This document shows, piece after piece, positions 61,191 through 64,000 of a stretch of DNA of 64,000 nucleotides. The notes under the pieces are model-generated. The model made no database searches, was not told where the DNA came from, and saw only the letters and a program-made list of their open reading frames with translations. Numbering within the stretch: position 1 is the first letter of the stretch; each line of letters starts with the position of its first letter. A program made the position numbers and the translations under genes. Origin of the DNA: Ideonella oryzae (lineage in GTDB: Bacteria > Pseudomonadota > Gammaproteobacteria > Burkholderiales > Burkholderiaceae_C); assembly GCF_024055665.1 (NCBI RefSeq), contig NZ_JAMXMC010000001.1, positions 372,001-436,000 on the forward strand. The letters are read 5' to 3'.

Positions 61191-63833
61191 TCAGACACCT
61201 GCACTGCTGAGCGCGCCCAACACCAGTTCGCGCTGCTCGCAGCGGTGCAGTTCCATGGACGCGGTCGCACCCGCGGCGTTGGCCACACGGGACACGCAGC
61301 GCACGCGGATACCTCGCGCCCGGCAGGCCAGGGTCAGCTCATCGCGGATGCCCGACCACGCCCCCTGGTTGAGATGCTCTTCCTGCGCCCACACCAGTTC
61401 CTTCACCTGGGGATGGGCGGCCAGCAGCGCCGTCAAGGCCAAGCGCGGGAAGGGATAGAACTGCTCCAGCCGCCACAGGGCAACCTCGTGGGCCTGGAGT
61501 TCCTCGCGTCCGCAGGCCAGGTCGTAGTGCAGCTTGCCACTGCTCAGCACGACGCGACGCACCTGTTCGGCGGGCCACGCCCGGTCATCGCCCAGCAGAG
61601 GGGCAAAGCCGCCGCGGCACAAGGCCTGCAGGTCGCCGTGGGATGCCGCCTCCGCGTACAGGCTGCCCTTGGGGGTCAGCGCGATGAGCGGCTTGCGCAC
61701 GGGGTCCAGGGCCTGCTGCCGCAGCAGATGAAACCATTGCACGGCCGTGGAAGGACAGACCACGCGCAGGTTGTCGTCCCCGCACAGCAGCAGAAAGCGG
61801 CTGAGATAGCCGGTGGAGTGCTCTGGCCCATTGCCCTCGTAGCCGTGCGGCAGCAAGACCCCCAGCGCCGCGGTCTGTCCCCATTTCGCCTCGCCCGAGC
61901 TCAGGTACTGGTCCAGATAGACCTGGGCCTCGTTGACGAAATCGCCGAACTGGGCCTCCCACAGCGCCAGGGTGCACGTGTCCTGCACGCTGCGTCCATA
62001 TTCGAAGCCCAGCACCGCCTCCTCCGCGAGCGGCGAGTTCACCACGGTCAGGCTGGCTGCGCCTGAGCCGAGCTGTTGCAGCGGTACATGCGTGCGCGAG
62101 TTGGTCTGGTCGTGCCAGACGGCATGCCGGTGGAAGAAGGTTCCGCGCTGCACATCCATGCCCGAAATCCGCACCGGCACTCCCACAGCCAGCAGGGAGG
62201 CATAGGCCAGGTTTTCCGCCAGGCACCAGTCCACCGGAGCGGCCTCGTCCCCGGCGGCACGCAGCCAGCGCTGGCGCAGATCCTCCACCTTGGCATGTGG
62301 TCGAAAGTCTGCCGGCAGGGCAGCCATGGACCGCAACCAACCCTGGAGTTGGTCCAGCGCGGGCAAACCCGCGCGGGTGGGCAGCTGTGGTGCGGCCGCC
62401 TGGCAGGCGCCGACCAGGCTCTGGTGGTCGGACGCGCTGCGACCCCAGCTTGCCAACGCCGCCGCCCTGGCACGGTCTACGCACTGCACCAGCGCCTCCC
62501 GGGACGCGACGCCGGCGCGCACCGCCCGCTCCACATAGGCCTGCACCACGCCGGGCCGCTCCAGTGTCCGCTGCGCCATCTGCGGGCGGGTGAGCTCCTG
62601 GACATCGTGCTCGGAATGGCCATGCCGTCGGTAGCCCACCAGGTCGATGAGTACATCGGCCTTGAACCGGGCCCGATAGGCCAGGGCAAAGCCGACGGCA
62701 CGGTCCAGTTGATCGGGGGCATCGGCGTTCACCCGCAGCACCGGTGCGTCCACCATGCGGGCGATGTCGGTGCAGTAGCGATGCTGCGCACCGTCCATGG
62801 GGTGCGGCGCGGTGAAACCCACCTGGTTGTTGATCACGATGTGCACCGTGCCGCCGATGTCGTAGCCAGGGTGACGGGTCAGGTGCAGGGTTTCCATCAC
62901 CACCCCCTGGCCGGCAAAGGCTGCGTCGCCGTGCAAGGCGATCAGCAGGGCGCCTGGCCCGTCTTCCCCCGCTGACGAACGGGCAGCATGCGCCATGCCG
63001 CTGACCACCGGAAAGACGCTCTGCAAATGGGATGGATTGAAAGCCAGGGTCACGTCGACCTTGCCCTCAGCGGTCTCCACGACATGTCGGCGCCCCAGGT
63101 GATAGACCAGGTCCTGCGGCCAGCCTGCCTGATCGACCCCCGCGAAGTAGCCCAAGACCTCCTGGGCGGGCAGGCCCATCACATTGACCAGCAGGTTCAC
63201 CCGCCCCCGGTGGGGCATGCCCAGCACCACCTGATCCACGCCCTGCTGCGCGGCACCAGCCAACAACAGGTCCACCAGGGGAATCAGAGACTCACAGCCT
63301 TCCAGGGAGAAGCGCTTGCCATGAGGATGCTGCTCGGCCACCCGTTCCTCCCAGGCCTGTGCCGCAACCAGGCGGTCAAGCAACGCCCTGCTGATCACGG
63401 AGGGCTGCATCGGCTCGGCCATACCCGCTTCGAACGCTTCGAAGCACCACGCGGCACGCGCCGCATCCCGCACGGCACTGCAATCCAGGGCCAGATCACC
63501 GCAATAGATGGCCTTGAGCCGCGCATCCAGCCCCTCCACATCCGGCACGCCGTAGCGCTCGGCATCGTCGGCCGAGAGGGCCTGATGGGGGTAGAGGCCG
63601 AACAACTGGGGGCGCAGCGTCCGGTGATCCGCGCGGGCCGACAGACCCAGCGGATCGACCCGGGCGCTGGAATGCCCACGCTGTCGGTGCCCTTCGGCGA
63701 AGTCACGCACGGCCTTGGCCGGCGCCTGCATGGGCAAGGCATGAGGGGTCTGCGTGCCCTGAGGCGGGGGGACATAAGCGGTCCATCCCTGCGGCAGAAG
63801 GGACTCAGAAAATGAGGATGAGGAGGTCGACAT
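61191..63833 (-). CDS. sucA: 2-oxoglutarate dehydrogenase E1 component, divergent paralogue
   Basis: An 880-residue thiamine-diphosphate enzyme of the SucA/OdhA family. It shows VVLGMPHRGRVNLLVNVMG, DVTLAFNPSHLQSVFPVV, the ThDP motif region ALLIALHGDAAFAGQGVVMETL and VINNQVGFTAP. Later come VDLVGYRRHGHSEHD-like sequence and the C-terminal VWAQEEHLNQGAW. At 880 residues it is shorter than typical Burkholderiales SucA (about 950) and the N-terminal region before VDPLGL is short and Ser/Pro-rich, where E2 normally docks. sucB and lpdA are not adjacent downstream; upstream is outside the window. It may be a second E1. AGGAAG precedes the ATG. Confidence 0.88.
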   Translation of the reverse strand: MSTSSSSFSESLLPQGWTAYVPPPQGTQTPHALPMQAPAKAVRDFAEGHRQRGHSSARVDPLGLSARADHRTLRPQLFGLYPHQALSADDAERYGVPDVEGLDARLKAIYCGDLALDCSAVRDAARAAWCFEAFEAGMAEPMQPSVISRALLDRLVAAQAWEERVAEQHPHGKRFSLEGCESLIPLVDLLLAGAAQQGVDQVVLGMPHRGRVNLLVNVMGLPAQEVLGYFAGVDQAGWPQDLVYHLGRRHVVETAEGKVDVTLAFNPSHLQSVFPVVSGMAHAARSSAGEDGPGALLIALHGDAAFAGQGVVMETLHLTRHPGYDIGGTVHIVINNQVGFTAPHPMDGAQHRYCTDIARMVDAPVLRVNADAPDQLDRAVGFALAYRARFKADVLIDLVGYRRHGHSEHDVQELTRPQMAQRTLERPGVVQAYVERAVRAGVASREALVQCVDRARAAALASWGRSASDHQSLVGACQAAAPQLPTRAGLPALDQLQGWLRSMAALPADFRPHAKVEDLRQRWLRAAGDEAAPVDWCLAENLAYASLLAVGVPVRISGMDVQRGTFFHRHAVWHDQTNSRTHVPLQQLGSGAASLTVVNSPLAEEAVLGFEYGRSVQDTCTLALWEAQFGDFVNEAQVYLDQYLSSGEAKWGQTAALGVLLPHGYEGNGPEHSTGYLSRFLLLCGDDNLRVVCPSTAVQWFHLLRQQALDPVRKPLIALTPKGSLYAEAASHGDLQALCRGGFAPLLGDDRAWPAEQVRRVVLSSGKLHYDLACGREELQAHEVALWRLEQFYPFPRLALTALLAAHPQVKELVWAQEEHLNQGAWSGIRDELTLACRARGIRVRCVSRVANAAGATASMELHRCEQRELVLGALSSAGV

Positions 63834-64000
63834 AAATACTTCCTGAACAGATGGAAGGAATTTCCTACGGTCTGCGTTTTTTCTTGTCTCCTCACCCCCG
63901 AACCCATTCCCGGTGAATTCAGTGCGTCGGTGTTGATTCTGTAAATATTCACCCGGCAGGTCTGTCAAGGATTCACCAAGATCGGCGACGAACACCCTGT
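63834..64000 (-). other. AT-richer upstream region of the E1 gene
   Basis: This 167-base stretch, reading to the window edge, is noticeably AT-richer than the rest and should contain the promoter of the E1 gene. A T-rich run and TGTAAATATTCA-like segments are present, but no confident -35/-10 pair or operator was assigned. No coding sequence is seen. Confidence 0.4.

Overview
The window comes from a very GC-rich chromosome, by eye around 70% GC, with long antisense shadow reading frames under almost every gene. Gene content points to a betaproteobacterium of the order Burkholderiales. The evidence is a Dmp/Aph-type phenol cluster with a MopR/DmpR activator, a Tat-dependent HiPIP, a PACE-family transporter, hppD/fahA, and a Burkholderiales-like mix of LysR, AraC and GntR regulators. 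This assignment is inferred from gene families only. No rRNA, tRNA, insertion sequence, phage gene or CRISPR array was seen.

Region 1 (1-2.6 kb) holds the 5' part of a hybrid sensor kinase, cut by the window edge, and an MDR-type oxidoreductase. Region 2 (2.7-19.1 kb) is a complete phenol-degradation locus. On the minus strand, transcription order is dmpK-L-M-N-O-P (multicomponent phenol hydroxylase), dmpQ (ferredoxin), dmpB (catechol 2,3-dioxygenase), a COG4313 outer-membrane protein, a GlcG/HbpS-like protein, then dmpC-D-E-H-F-G-I. Together they take phenol through catechol and 2-hydroxymuconic semialdehyde to pyruvate and acetyl-CoA. A sigma-54 promoter with exact GG-N10-GC spacing precedes dmpK. 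The divergent neighbours are a DmpR/MopR phenol-sensing activator and, one base after it, an FCD-type GntR regulator resembling the AphS/PhcS repressors of Comamonas.

Region 3 (19.2-31.8 kb) contains gshA, a fused-permease ABC transporter with its ATPase, a small protein with a degenerate P-loop, an rlmN-type methylase, an SDR/LysR divergent pair, a HiPIP with a clear terminator, and an AraC regulator next to a MetX-like acyltransferase/hydrolase and a second COG4313 protein. Region 4 (32.2-35.2 kb) is a tight hppD-VOC-fahA operon for tyrosine/homogentisate breakdown, with no hmgA in sight. Region 5 (35.2-51.8 kb) holds a membrane diguanylate cyclase, a winged-helix/TPR regulator, a seven-repeat FG-GAP protein, a UvrD-like helicase, a PACE transporter, an unusual fusion of a papain-like peptidase with a serine alpha/beta hydrolase, pncB, and a LysR-PNPOx-GST-EthD group.

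Region 6 (52-54.6 kb) is a small copper-handling group (CusF-like, cupredoxin, His-rich CopL-like protein). Next to it is a frameshifted MerR gene whose MerR-type promoter (19-bp spacer) survives without a recognisable target. Region 7 (54.6-58.7 kb) is a two-component island: a NarL-type regulator, a CHASE3/HisKA_3 kinase, a stand-alone receiver, three tiny proteins and a BON lipoprotein. Region 8 (58.9-64 kb) holds a TauE/SafE permease, dctA with a strong terminator, and an 880-residue 2-oxoglutarate dehydrogenase E1 whose E2/E3 partners are not visible here.

The best candidates for something undescribed are the peptidase-hydrolase fusion, the decayed MerR switch, the VOC protein inside the homogentisate operon, the degenerate TRAFAC-like P-loop protein and the orphan E1.
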